NCBI RefSeq assembly: GCF_014645315.1
Contig: NZ_BMLQ01000001.1
Span: 429,665 to 493,664, forward strand
Source: Citricoccus zhacaiensis
GTDB taxonomy: Bacteria > Actinomycetota > Actinomycetes > Actinomycetales > Micrococcaceae
Direction of reading: 5' to 3'
DNA length: 64,000 nt
The notes under the pieces were generated by a model. That model was given only the letters and a program-made list of their open reading frames with translations. It had not been told where the DNA came from and made no database searches. Positions within the stretch are counted from its first letter, which is position 1, and every line of letters starts with the position of its first letter. A program made the position numbers and the translations under genes. Below, piece by piece: positions 48,101 to 55,423 of this stretch.

Positions 48101-48344
48101 GCGCCAGGTCGAACTCGGTCATGGTGGTGGCCACGCCGCCGTCGAGGGTCTGCGACTGGTAGTTGAGGTGGGCGACCTTGTTCTCCGCCGTGTTGACCAC
48201 CCACACGCCGCCGTCGTTGAGATCGACGTCCGCGGTCTGGAATCCCGGGTAGAGGATCGCGCCGGTCACGGCCACCGCAGAGACGCCGACGAATGCGGTC
48301 GCCTTCAAAGCACCTTGGCGCCCGGCGCCGAAACCTGTCCCCAC
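42147..48344 (-). CDS. Giant Ig-like/fibronectin-III surface protein
   Basis: A 2065-residue protein. One membrane helix near the N-terminus (about 15-32), then a propeller-like domain of about 370 residues with an acidic insert, about 11 tandem Ig-like modules of 90-100 residues (435-1500; each opens with PVA-x-D and carries NDxDPDGD-like Ca-binding loops), five FN3 modules (1505-1950; VVLTWDAPANNGAAITGYTV-like), and a last domain of about 95 residues with four Cys (ECNISC, HC, GC). Likely type II anchored with a long extracellular stalk. Start at GTG 48344 with GGGGGA upstream, though the frame opens at 48404. The last ~90 codons have only about two-thirds GC at third positions versus about nine-tenths elsewhere. 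Confidence 0.9.
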   Translation of the reverse strand: MGTGFGAGRQGALKATAFVGVSAVAVTGAILYPGFQTADVDLNDGGVWVVNTAENKVAHLNYQSQTLDGGVATTMTEFDLAQHADQVYLRDLEMGAATTVDPAAFVLSDETMLPANSSFSYGENIVAVSDTDQGRVYAATTQTLGSIASESAEPFYEAEGRVLSAVGRDDTVWVADLDANLIKGFRPLTDEELREQSESSTEAVGDGETAEDAADESGTPEDDDGADGDPAGFREVSSTEIDGLAGMAEPQISAVGETGVVFDASSGTLVTSEGEAATVVDPAGGKLQAPGPEAAGAVVALANKTATVPLGGGEPQYTTVEATGSPIQPVRVGTCTHAAWQGSGLYQRDCDDDSQDTTEQIPEMPAEAQMVFRVNRDVVVLNDISQGNTWLVADGMKIVNNWADLEPPKGEGEQEEEESDEITDSIELPDRQEENQKPVAEDDTFGVRAGRTTALPVLFNDVDPDGDLLTAELAGDQPETGTLQEIYDGTGFQMVVPEDASGSSSFTYTADDGRGGTDQAQATVRVVPEDENSKPVQERVTTLRVQAGTEVSQNILTDWKDPDGDDLQLMGAVSEDGDVVRVRPDGVLTFEDVGKTDGTKELEITVSDRRESETGRVVIEVLPKGAAPPITATDHVTVNVGEEATFSPLENDFDPTGTELRLAHVDPISGADVDMNSDTGTVSFRSDQEKTFYLKYVATNGPASAPGLIRVDVRDPDKNTGAPVAVRDVALLPANGEVLVNILGNDSDPEGGVLVAQQVDVPEDAPFNVSVERNAVLRVTDQQGLTEPVTFTYTVTNGTAASKGEVTVIPIPAPESMEPPRPNPDTAVVRAGDVVTVPVLDNDVHPNGAELTLEPELAEGVDEADGLVSVSDNKIRFRAGEEAKTVSAVYTVSGPDGQQASARVTFHINALDLENNSPPSPETVEGRVFSGETVAIPIPLDGIDPDGDSVSLVQLENPPTKGSAKVTANSIEYTATAGSTGTDVFTYVVEDRLGARSTGTIMVGIAPVAQENTPPVAVNDSIKVRPDRPVAVDVLSNDTDADGDELKFVDALEATEGSDAALVDGRILLTSPPEAGFTSVRYTITDGRGGQDTGTLTVESDPNAPLRAPIARDDRVSFRETVDQDQVTVDILKNDEDPDGTPDDLVVDLPENPEGVTLTEDNQLVVPVQSNPQVITYRLTDADDLSAYAFVIVPGAGEARPTLRSDAPIEVTAGEELPLNLDDLVVVRDGKSPRLTEESKVSSTPESEGGLVRSATDLVFTAPADFTGAASVTFEVTDGSGPDDAEGLKAVLTQPVRVLPRPDENIPPLFQSNTMEVAAGGDPASLDLAQAASDPDPDDAENLTFALGESSIEGVDVNLDGSVLTASAGADTPKGTRGTVQVTVTDGKSDPVPAQVTLTVNASDRPLTVANPDTVPDAHQGRAETVPVLANDVNPFEGEGDLTIISTEGDPSQGSAVVSGDNVVVTPADDLVGQMTVQYTVQDMTEDPDRQVQGTITLNVKGVPEAPSVPRVDSVGDSEVVLTWDAPANNGAAITGYTVTADGVNQECAATTCTISGLTNNQEYTFTVTATNEVGESDPSVASAPARPDVEPEQPATPKGTDGDQKIDLTWTAPVNRGSPITSYTVEISPAPANGVTQKSVSGTSTTWEGLTNGTAYQFRIQAVNDADRPSEFSGWSSSITPAGVPMQPLAPSASRAESAVNGGVANVRWSAPNNNGASISKYHLHVYEGGTLVRTLKDISGTSQQVTDLKTTSAYSFAVEAENRVGASEASPRSTAVTPYGRPKSPSTPTIDATGKNNTIKVDFSAGSANGSPITGYQYQVSGGGWNSLSGPGSTINVGSNGKNVTVKVRALNAAGAGDASSASNQESAYGPVRNASNIKATGGEKKVNFSWGSNASAYANGRPVTVTVSISGSGGTPNDGSQSVNTGYSEKRTITVTATPTEGRAESWSASATSDAAPPPPPNPSATVRRGAPVSNDECNISCYKLNVELKDINPATYTVHCWSDQGGDHRFGTYDHTITVGSSRTARQDVGCYHGRVSGVKVWARVYHNGNHVVDSGRINAW

Positions 48345-48504
48345 GTCTAATCCCCCGATGGTGAAATCACGGGCCCTCCTGCGCGCCAACGGCACAGCGG
48401 CCACTCGGGTGGAAGTCTACCGGTTCAGCCGAAGGCGCAAACCTGAAATTGGCCTGAGGGGATGGGTAGTTCTCCCCATGCACGCCGGTTGCGGTGGGCG
48501 GACC

Positions 48505-49830
48505 TCAGTCGACGACGAGGCCGTTTCCGGAGCCGGGCATGAGGATGGACGGCCGGATCTCGCCGAACCCCCGGACCATCCGCGGGGGCTGCGGGACCAG
48601 GACGAACCGATCGTCCGCCTCCAGTGCCATGGCCGTCATCGCGTCCACCAGGACAGTGCCGGGATCCGCGAGCGCGGTCAACCGGGAGGCGAGGTTCACG
48701 GTCGGGCCGTAGATGTCCCCCAGCCGGGAGAGTACGCGGCCCCACACCACGGAGACACGGGACGAGGGCAGCACGGGGTCGTCGGCCATGGCCTGCGCCA
48801 GCGCGAGGCCGATCTGGGCGCCGGCCTCCGGCGTCTCGGCGTTGAACAGGACCTCGTCACCGACGGTCTTGACCAGCCGGCCGCCGCCGATCGAGATGAT
48901 CTCGGCGCACTTGTTCTCGAAACGCTGCACCATCTGGGCCAGCGTGCGCTCGTTCATCTGCCGGGACAGGGACGTGTAGGAAACCATGTCCGCGAAACCC
49001 ACCGCGCGGGCGAGCGGCAGCGGGGCATCGTCTTCAGAGCCGTCCCGGCCCACGGCACTGGCAGCCAACCCCGCCTCCACCCGGACGGTGAGCCGCTGCA
49101 GCGCCGAGTTGAGCTGCCTTCGGTAGGAGTAGGCCATGACCTCTTCGAGCGGCTCGATGATCTCCGGCAGCATGCGGACCACCTCGCGGCGGGCGAGCGG
49201 GTCCGTCATGCCCTCGCTGATCTTGTTCTCCACGAGGGCCTCGATCTGCCACACGACCATGCGGTCCGTCATCTGGCCGATGGAGCGGGTCAGCGAGATG
49301 GCCGTCTCCTCGTTGAGGATCCCGCGCCGGACCAGGTCGATCATGGTGCCGATCGCGTCGGTGTCCTGCTGCGTGAACGCCCGGTCCTCGTCCTTGACGT
49401 TGGGGAAGCCGAGGGCGCGCCAGAGCTTGCGGGCCGAGATCAGGGAGACGCCGAGTTCACCGGCCATGTCCCGCCGAGTCATCGATCGGGGACCACCCAG
49501 CAAGTCCTTCTCCAAGGCCGAGATCGCCTGGGTCCAGGTGGTGACCTCCTGCTCGTCCTCCAAGGCCAACGCGGACGTGGCGGTGGTGTCCGGGGCCGCC
49601 TGCGGCCGGCCCTGGCGCTCCACACTCTCGGCGGGGACCTGCTCCATCTGCGCGGTCCGCCGCAGCGGAGCATCGGCGAGCCCGTCCCCGGATGCCGAGG
49701 CAGGACCGGAGGGCTGACCGGCCGCGGGCTGGACGCCCTCGGTCAGCAGGCCCAGATCGCCGTGGTCATCCAGGGACGTCGTTTCGGGCAGGTCGTCCCA
49801 GTCGTCCATCGGACCGGTGTACTCAGCCAC
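48505..49830 (-). CDS. Class III nucleotide cyclase with regulatory N-terminal domain
   Basis: A 441-residue cyclase. The catalytic domain (about 265-420) has VGFADMVSYTSLS (first metal Asp), RLVKTVGDEVLF (Lys for adenine, second metal Asp) and GDIYGPTVNLASRLT (Asn and Arg for transition state), so adenylate cyclase activity is expected. Residues 90-250 form a helical segment like the adenylate-cyclase regulatory domain, with an HTH-like stretch MTRRDMAGELGVSLISARKL. No membrane helix. GTG 49830 is chosen as it overlaps the upstream stop by 8 nt and has GAGGGG at good spacing. Product cAMP may steer neighbouring genes through a CRP-type regulator. Confidence 0.88.
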   Translation of the reverse strand: MAEYTGPMDDWDDLPETTSLDDHGDLGLLTEGVQPAAGQPSGPASASGDGLADAPLRRTAQMEQVPAESVERQGRPQAAPDTTATSALALEDEQEVTTWTQAISALEKDLLGGPRSMTRRDMAGELGVSLISARKLWRALGFPNVKDEDRAFTQQDTDAIGTMIDLVRRGILNEETAISLTRSIGQMTDRMVVWQIEALVENKISEGMTDPLARREVVRMLPEIIEPLEEVMAYSYRRQLNSALQRLTVRVEAGLAASAVGRDGSEDDAPLPLARAVGFADMVSYTSLSRQMNERTLAQMVQRFENKCAEIISIGGGRLVKTVGDEVLFNAETPEAGAQIGLALAQAMADDPVLPSSRVSVVWGRVLSRLGDIYGPTVNLASRLTALADPGTVLVDAMTAMALEADDRFVLVPQPPRMVRGFGEIRPSILMPGSGNGLVVD

Positions 49831-50446
49831 GGTAGCCACCCCTCATCATTGGTCCTCGTGCTGATCCTGGTGCCGGTCCTGGTGCCGGTCGTAATTCCGG
49901 TCCTGGTGCCGCCGGTGGACCGGCCGTCCCGGCGTGGGCGGAGATCTCCTGGCGCAGGGCGCCGACCTCCCGGAGGATCAGTTCCCGGAAGCGCGCCGCC
50001 TCGGGCATGTTCGCGAGCACCCACGAGCCGCCGGCCCCGTGGTCCACCAGAAGGTCCCCGGAACGAGTCATCTTCTGCCCGCGGCGCTGGCGCAGGCGCA
50101 CGTCATAGACGGAGAGCAGGTGCAGGGAACGCTCCCTGGACGTGCCGATTCGCGCCCGTTGCAGGATGCGGCGCGTGGTCAGCAGGGTGCGGCGGTTGAA
50201 CCAACGCGAGGCGGGGCGCAGGCAACCGAAGAGCAAAGCCACTGCGGCCAGGATCCAGGCCACGACCACCAGCCAGCTGCGGGATTCCACCAGAAAGTCC
50301 GCCAGGTCCGGCCGTGCGAGGAAGCCCTGCACGTAGCCGGTGGCCAGGGCGATCAGCATCAGGCGCAGGACGGGCATGGTCAGCGCACGCGGGTGCGAGC
50401 GGGTGCGCACGCGTACCTGCTCACCGGGTGCCAGCCTCAGTCCCAC
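49823..50446 (-). CDS. Membrane protein with bacterial PH domain
   Basis: A 207-residue protein: two membrane helices (about 30-48 and 62-80), then a PH-like beta-domain with TTRRILQRARIGTSRERSLHLL, SVYDVRLRQ, SGDLLVDHG and SWVLANMPEAARFRELIL, and a Pro/Gly tail. Such bPH2 proteins are common in actinobacteria and of unknown function. Start GTG 50446 with AAGG six bases upstream. Overlaps the cyclase start by 8 nt (GTGGCTGA), so the two are coupled. Confidence 0.78.
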   Translation of the reverse strand: MGLRLAPGEQVRVRTRSHPRALTMPVLRLMLIALATGYVQGFLARPDLADFLVESRSWLVVVAWILAAVALLFGCLRPASRWFNRRTLLTTRRILQRARIGTSRERSLHLLSVYDVRLRQRRGQKMTRSGDLLVDHGAGGSWVLANMPEAARFRELILREVGALRQEISAHAGTAGPPAAPGPELRPAPGPAPGSARGPMMRGGYRG

Positions 50447-50510
50447 GTCGGGCCTTTCTTTCCAGGAATCGTCGGGTTGCCTCGGACGGCTGCGGTCCGG
50501 CTGCAGTCCG

Positions 50511-51317
50511 TCAGCGGCGCAGGTGCACCACGTCAGCGGCGGAAACCTCCAGCAGGTCACCGCGTCGAGTGGTGCCGGGCACCGCTGTGTCCATCTTCCC
50601 ACGGTCGGCCGGCGCCACGAGGAGGGTTCCGCCGGGGCCCAGCGCTCTCGCGGTCCCCGCCAGCCGGGAACCGTCCGGCAGGTGCACGGTCACCTCGGTG
50701 CCCAGGGTCGCCAGCTGGCCCACGACGCCGGCCGCGGCCGGGTGTGCCCCGTCCACCTCTCCGGGGTGCTCGCGGACCGCGCGGGTGAAGTCGTCCAGGC
50801 GCGCCGACAGCGCGCCCAGCACGGCATCCAGCAGGTCCGGTGCCGAGGGCACGGCACCCTCGGGCACCCACTCGGCGACCGACGTCGCCGTGGGGACCGG
50901 TGCCCCGCCGGGACCAAAGTCCAGGTTGAGGCCGAGTCCCAGCACGATCCCGGACTGGTCCGGCAGCACCGAGGCGAGGATGCCGCAGAGCTTGCGGCCG
51001 TCCTCTGCCAGCAGGTCGTTGGGCCATTTCACCTGGGCCGGGACTCCGAGACTCCGCAGCTTGGCACTGGTGGCGGCAGCCGCCACCAGCGTGACCCAGC
51101 TGAAGTGCTCCACGGGCAGTTCCGGACGCAGCACCACGGAGACGGACAGGGCCGTCCCGGGAGCGGTGGTCCAGCCGCGCCCCCTGCGGCCCCGGCCGGA
51201 CCGCTGGTCCAGGGTGGCCAGGGCGGACAGGTGCGGCCACCGCCCGGGTTGGGCCGCAGCCTGGACGATGAGTTGTTCCTGCGTCGAGTCGGCCTGCTCC
51301 AGCCAGCTGATGGTCAT
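50511..51317 (-). CDS. birA: Biotin--[acyl-CoA carboxylase] ligase
   Basis: A 268-residue biotin ligase that attaches biotin to the BCCP lysine. GRGRRGRGW (biotinyl-AMP loop) and VKWPNDLLAEDGRKLCGIL are intact. The protein starts directly with the catalytic domain; it has no N-terminal winged-helix, so it cannot be the biotin repressor found in E. coli. Divergent from the carboxylase beta gene, which is part of its target enzyme. Confidence 0.93.
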   Translation of the reverse strand: MTISWLEQADSTQEQLIVQAAAQPGRWPHLSALATLDQRSGRGRRGRGWTTAPGTALSVSVVLRPELPVEHFSWVTLVAAAATSAKLRSLGVPAQVKWPNDLLAEDGRKLCGILASVLPDQSGIVLGLGLNLDFGPGGAPVPTATSVAEWVPEGAVPSAPDLLDAVLGALSARLDDFTRAVREHPGEVDGAHPAAAGVVGQLATLGTEVTVHLPDGSRLAGTARALGPGGTLLVAPADRGKMDTAVPGTTRRGDLLEVSAADVVHLRR

Positions 51318-51383
51318 GCTTCTAGGTATAGCGGGTGGTACTGGTCATTCGCTGGACCAATCCGGGGGCCACTGGCACCAATC

Positions 51384-51400
51384 TTGTGCGGTTCCTACAA
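51384..51400. promoter_or_regulatory. Operator copy 1 of acyl-CoA carboxylase genes
   Basis: TTGTGCGGTTCCTACAA, an imperfect palindrome (TTGTnSG-N3-CCTACAA; C and G at the flanks extend it by one pair). The same motif occurs at 60829 and, inverted, at 60882 before the alpha-subunit gene. It lies just upstream of the -35 area for a -10 box TAGACT at 51423-51428. Confidence 0.6.
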
Positions 51401-51422
51401 GAGGTCGAGCCCCGGGCATCAT

Positions 51423-51428
51423 TAGACT
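51423..51428 (+). promoter_or_regulatory. -10 box of accD-type gene
   Basis: TAGACT matches TANNNT and lies 85 nt before the GTG start, just after operator copy 1. No convincing -35 is present, fitting an activator or repressor-controlled promoter. Confidence 0.4.
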
Positions 51429-51512
51429 GGGCCCTGGCCGTGATGTTCACGGGGCGTGCCCCGAAACCACCGCCGCACCGCTTGTATGAAAGTTCCAACC
51501 GACGGAGGACCT

Positions 51513-53099
51513 GTGACCGAACCGGATCTGACCACCACGGCCGGCAAGCTGCAGGACCTGGAGCGCCGCCGGGCCGAAGCGGCCCTGCCGTCCGGCCAGG
51601 CCGCCGTGGACAAGCAGCACGACCGGGGCAAGCACACCGCCCGCGAGCGCGTCGAGCTGTTGCTGGATCCGGGATCGTTCATCGAGTTCGACGCCCTCGC
51701 GGTGCACCGCACCACCGCCTTCGGCATGGAGAAGAAGAAGCCGATCGGGGACGGGCTGGTGTCCGGCTACGGCACCATCGACGGCCGCATGGTGGCCGTG
51801 TACTCCCAGGACTTCACGGTCTACGGCGGCTCCCTGAGCCAGGTCAACGGCGAGAAGATCGTCAAGGTCCAGGAGTTCGCCGCCCGGAACGGCTGCCCGG
51901 TCATCGGGATCAACGACGGCGGCGGGGCGCGGATCCAGGAGGGCGTTGCCTCCCTGGCGATGTTCGCGGACATCTTCCGCAACAACGTCATGTCCTCCGG
52001 TGTCATCCCGCAGATCACCCTCATCATGGGCCCCTCGGCCGGCGGCGCCGCCTACTCCCCCGCCCTGACCGACTTCATCATCATGGTGGACAAGACCTCC
52101 CACATGTTCATCACCGGCCCGGACGTGATCAAGACCGTCACGGGCGAGGACGTGGACATGGAGACGCTCGGCGGCGCCCGCCAGCACAACGCCTCCACGG
52201 GCACCGCCGCCTACCTGGCCGCCAACGAGGAGGACGCCCTCGAGTACGTGCGCGAGCTGCTCGAGTTCCTTCCCTCCAACAACCTGGCGGAGGGGCCGGT
52301 GGAGCCCTTCGAGGAGGAGTTGGAGGTCACCGCGGAGGACCTCGAGCTGGACACATTGATCCCCGATTCGGCGAACCAGCCCTATGACATGCTCACCGTG
52401 ATCGAGCACGTGGTGGACGACGCCCACTTCCTGCAGGTCCAGGAGCTCTACGCGCCCAACGTGATCTGCGGACTCGGCCGGGTCGAGGGGCATTCCGTGG
52501 GGATCGTGGCCAACCAGCCGATGCAGTTCGCCGGCACCCTGGACATCAACGCCTCGGAGAAGGCCGCCCGCTTCGTCCGGTTCTGCGATGCCTTCAACAT
52601 CCCGGTCATCACGTTCGTGGACGTCCCCGGGTTCCTGCCCGGCACGGACCAGGAGTTCTCCGGGATCATCCGCCGCGGTGCCAAGCTCATCTACGCCTAC
52701 GCCGAGGCCACTGTGCCGAAGCTGACCGTGATCACCCGCAAGGCCTACGGCGGCGCCTACATCGTCATGGGGTCCAAGAAGCTCGGCGCGGACCTCAACC
52801 TGGCCTGGCCCACCGCCCAGATCGGCGTGATGGGAGCCCAGGGAGCGGTCAACATCCTCTACCGCCGGGACCTCAAGGCCGTCGAGGAGTCCGGGGGCGA
52901 CGTGGAGGCCAAGCGCCAGGAGATCATCGAAGGCTACGAGGCGGAACTGCTCAACCCCTACCAGGCGGCCGACCGCGGTTACGTGGATGCCGTCATCACG
53001 CCGGCCGAGACTCGGACCCAGATTGTGCGCGGCCTGCGGGCCACGTTCCACAAGCGCGAATCGCGGCCCGCCAAGAAGCACGGGAACATCCCGCTGTGA
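51513..53099 (+). CDS. Acyl-CoA carboxylase beta (carboxyltransferase) subunit
   Basis: A 528-residue carboxyltransferase of the AccD/PccB type, moving CO2 from biotin to acetyl- or propionyl-CoA. [71 protein letters not shown] and [12 protein letters not shown] are the conserved acyl-CoA and biotin-binding segments. GTG 51513 is used because GGAGG lies four bases upstream; the upstream ATGs have no such site. Substrate (acetyl or propionyl) cannot be settled by eye. Pairs with the epsilon gene downstream and the alpha gene at 60999. Confidence 0.93.
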   Translation: MTEPDLTTTAGKLQDLERRRAEAALPSGQAAVDKQHDRGKHTARERVELLLDPGSFIEFDALAVHRTTAFGMEKKKPIGDGLVSGYGTIDGRMVAVYSQDFTVYGGSLSQVNGEKIVKVQEFAARNGCPVIGINDGGGARIQEGVASLAMFADIFRNNVMSSGVIPQITLIMGPSAGGAAYSPALTDFIIMVDKTSHMFITGPDVIKTVTGEDVDMETLGGARQHNASTGTAAYLAANEEDALEYVRELLEFLPSNNLAEGPVEPFEEELEVTAEDLELDTLIPDSANQPYDMLTVIEHVVDDAHFLQVQELYAPNVICGLGRVEGHSVGIVANQPMQFAGTLDINASEKAARFVRFCDAFNIPVITFVDVPGFLPGTDQEFSGIIRRGAKLIYAYAEATVPKLTVITRKAYGGAYIVMGSKKLGADLNLAWPTAQIGVMGAQGAVNILYRRDLKAVEESGGDVEAKRQEIIEGYEAELLNPYQAADRGYVDAVITPAETRTQIVRGLRATFHKRESRPAKKHGNIPL

Positions 53100-53170
53100 G
53101 TCGTCGGGACAGCCTCGACCACACTGAGAACCCCAACACCACTGCGACTGAGACAACCCGGGAGGCCATG

Positions 53171-53425
53171 ATGGACACGCAGCACCCCACCCCTGAGACC
53201 AATCAGGCAGCGGAGCCGGCCCTGCTCGTCAAGGGCAACCTCGATGCCGAGGAGACGGCCGCCCTGACCGCGGTCATCCATGCCGTGGCCGCTCAGGCCG
53301 AACAGCACCGGCGTGAGGGTGCTGGACGCACCGACCGGGACCGCACCCTCGACCGGCGGCGCCGCCTCGGGCTGTGGGCCCGACCCGGCTCCGGCTCCTG
53401 GAAGCACGCCGCCGGACAACGCTGA
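53171..53425 (+). CDS. Acyl-CoA carboxylase epsilon subunit
   Basis: An 84-residue basic protein. ALLVKGNLDAEETAALTAVI followed by a Trp near the end and PGSGSWKHAAGQR matches the small epsilon subunits of actinobacterial acyl-CoA carboxylases, which stabilise the beta-alpha complex. ATG 53171 has GGAGG five bases upstream; a GTG at 53096 that overlaps the beta-subunit stop is an alternative and would add 25 residues. Confidence 0.8.
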   Translation: MDTQHPTPETNQAAEPALLVKGNLDAEETAALTAVIHAVAAQAEQHRREGAGRTDRDRTLDRRRRLGLWARPGSGSWKHAAGQR

Positions 53426-53490
53426 GGCATGCTCCTGGTCAACATCGGCGATGACACGGGGTTGTGGTTCCCGGCCCGGAGACGTTGTGG

Positions 53491-54657
53491 TCATCTGCGG
53501 GCCAGCCGGACCGTGAACTCCGAACCTTGGCCGGGCCCCGAACTGGCGGCCGTCAACGTCCCGCCCTGGGCCTGGACCAGGGCCTTGCTGATGGCCAGAC
53601 CCAGCCCGGATCCGGCAGGCCGGGCCTCCCGCCCCTCGCCGACTCTGTAGAAGCGCATGAAGATGCGGCCGAGGTCCTCGGGTGGTATGCCATCCCCGGT
53701 GTCCGTCACCGTGAAGACCACGTCTCCCTCACTCTCGGCCAGGCCCACGGTGACCCGGCCACCGGCCGGTGTGTGGCGCAGGGCGTTGTCCACCAAGTTG
53801 CTCAGGACCTGCTCCATCCGGGCCCGATCCATCAGCACCGGCGCCAAGAAGGCCGAGGGCATGGTGGCCGCGAGCTCCACGTTCCGAGATGTCGCCAGCT
53901 GCTGCGCCGCGGCGACCACGTCCACCACGACGTCGGCGGGGTTCTGCTTGTCGGGGCGCAGGTGGACCATCCCCTCCTCTGCCTGGGTCAGCGACCTCAT
54001 GTCCTGGGCCAGATGTTCCAGGCGGCTGATCTGGCCCGCCAGGATTCCCGAGGTCCGATCATCCAGGTTGACGATCCCGTCCTCGATGCCCTCCAGGTGG
54101 CCCTTCAGGTTGGCCAGCGGCGTCCTCATCTCATGGGCCAGGTCGGCCAGCATCTGGCGCCTGGTCTGGTCGATCGCGTTGAGCTTCGCCGCCATGTCAT
54201 TGAAGGACTCGGTCAGGTCGTCGAATTCCGAACCGAGCTGGCTGGGTTCGAGGCGGACGTCGTATTCGCCGGAGGCCACCCGGGTAGCCGCCCGTCCCAC
54301 TTCAGAGATCGAGTGGCGGATCCGGCGCGTGATGAGAAAACTCACGGACGTGGCGATGACCATGGCCGTCAACCCGCCAATCGTCACGGAAAGCAGGCTC
54401 ACGTCACGGAAGACGTCATCCAGTTGAAAGATGGCCCGCGCTGCCCTGCCATGTCCCTGCCGGAAGAGTTCATTGATGTACATCGTCGGCCCGAGGAGCA
54501 GGGACGTCGCTGCGACGACCGCCAGTGCGACCACCAGGACGATGGCCTGCACGAAGAGCAGCCGGGCAGTCAGGGACATGCTGCGTGGTTCCGACTCATC
54601 GGCGTCGGCGGCCTCGGGACCCCATTCCCACACGTCATCGCCCCGGAACTTCGCCAT
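53491..54657 (-). CDS. Sensor histidine kinase
   Basis: A 388-residue kinase: membrane helices at about 31-55 and 88-110 with a very short outside loop (about 32 residues), HAMP linker, DHp domain with ADLAHEMRTPLANLKGH (His175) and a full ATPase domain (NLVDNALRHTP, DTGDGIPPEDLGRIF, GSGLGLAISKALV). Catalytically complete. The frame stays open upstream, but ATG 54657 gives a sensible protein. 29 nt downstream of its response regulator; the small sensing loop suggests a membrane-embedded signal. Confidence 0.9.
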   Translation of the reverse strand: MAKFRGDDVWEWGPEAADADESEPRSMSLTARLLFVQAIVLVVALAVVAATSLLLGPTMYINELFRQGHGRAARAIFQLDDVFRDVSLLSVTIGGLTAMVIATSVSFLITRRIRHSISEVGRAATRVASGEYDVRLEPSQLGSEFDDLTESFNDMAAKLNAIDQTRRQMLADLAHEMRTPLANLKGHLEGIEDGIVNLDDRTSGILAGQISRLEHLAQDMRSLTQAEEGMVHLRPDKQNPADVVVDVVAAAQQLATSRNVELAATMPSAFLAPVLMDRARMEQVLSNLVDNALRHTPAGGRVTVGLAESEGDVVFTVTDTGDGIPPEDLGRIFMRFYRVGEGREARPAGSGLGLAISKALVQAQGGTLTAASSGPGQGSEFTVRLARR

Positions 54658-54686
54658 GCGGTGGTGGGGGTCTGCCGGGCCGCCGG

Positions 54687-55412
54687 TCAAGCCGGCCCCA
54701 CCATGCGGTACCCGATGCCACGCACCGTGTGGATGTACGTCGGGTTGGCGGCGTCCTCGCCCAGCTTCCGCCGCACCCTCGCCAGATGGACGTCCACGAG
54801 GTGCTCGTCGCTCATGACCCCGCCACCCCACACCATCTCGATCAACTGGCGCCGGCTGAGGGCCTGATTGGGGTGGGCTGCCAAACTGGCCAGCAGGTCG
54901 AACTCGGTTTTCGTCAGCAAGACCGGTAACCCAGCAATCCGAACCTCCCGCGCAGACTCATCCACCTCCAGCTCGCCGATGGCGTACCTGCCGAGGCCGG
55001 ATTCCTCGGAGGCTTGCACAGCCGCAGCCGAGGAGGACCGCGCACGCCGCATCATCGACTGCACCCGGGCGACCAGTTCGCGCGGGCTGAACGGCTTGGT
55101 CACGTAGTCATCCGCACCCAAGGACAGACCGACGATCTTGTCCACCTCATCGTCCCGGGCGGTGAGCACAAGAACGTGACACTCGGAGAAGACCCGTACC
55201 TGCCGCAAGACCTCAAACCCGTCAATGCCCGGCAGGCCGATGTCCAACACCAGGACGTCGGGCGAGTGCTCCCGGACAGCTTCCACGGCTTCGAGACCAT
55301 CGGAGACCACCTCGACTCCGAAGTTGGCGTTCCGCAGGTAGTCGCCCACCAACCGGGCGAGATCGGGCTCGTCCTCGACGACGAGAACCCGCCCTGACGT
55401 GGAATCGGCCAT
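54687..55412 (-). CDS. OmpR-family response regulator
   Basis: A 241-residue regulator. Receiver: EDEPDL, LVLDIGLPGIDG with phosphoryl Asp57, TARDDE and KPFSP (Lys106). C-terminal winged helix: LTKTEFDLLASLAAHPNQ, SRRQLIEMVWGG, VDVHLARVRRKLGED and IHTVRGIGYRM. A 20-residue Ala/Ser linker joins them. ATG 55412 with GGA close by, 11 nt after the DUF418 gene, so it is in one transcript with that gene and the kinase. Confidence 0.93.
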   Translation of the reverse strand: MADSTSGRVLVVEDEPDLARLVGDYLRNANFGVEVVSDGLEAVEAVREHSPDVLVLDIGLPGIDGFEVLRQVRVFSECHVLVLTARDDEVDKIVGLSLGADDYVTKPFSPRELVARVQSMMRRARSSSAAAVQASEESGLGRYAIGELEVDESAREVRIAGLPVLLTKTEFDLLASLAAHPNQALSRRQLIEMVWGGGVMSDEHLVDVHLARVRRKLGEDAANPTYIHTVRGIGYRMVGPA

Positions 55413-55423
55413 GGTCCTGAAGT

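Noticed and set aside
46914-48350. Long plus-strand frame opposite the giant gene
   Set aside because: Antisense shadow rich in Val/Gly/His/Arg, no recognisable domain; the Ig-like protein frame is certain.
50511-51317. BirA as regulator of the shared carboxylase operator
   Set aside because: The protein starts with the catalytic domain and has no winged-helix.
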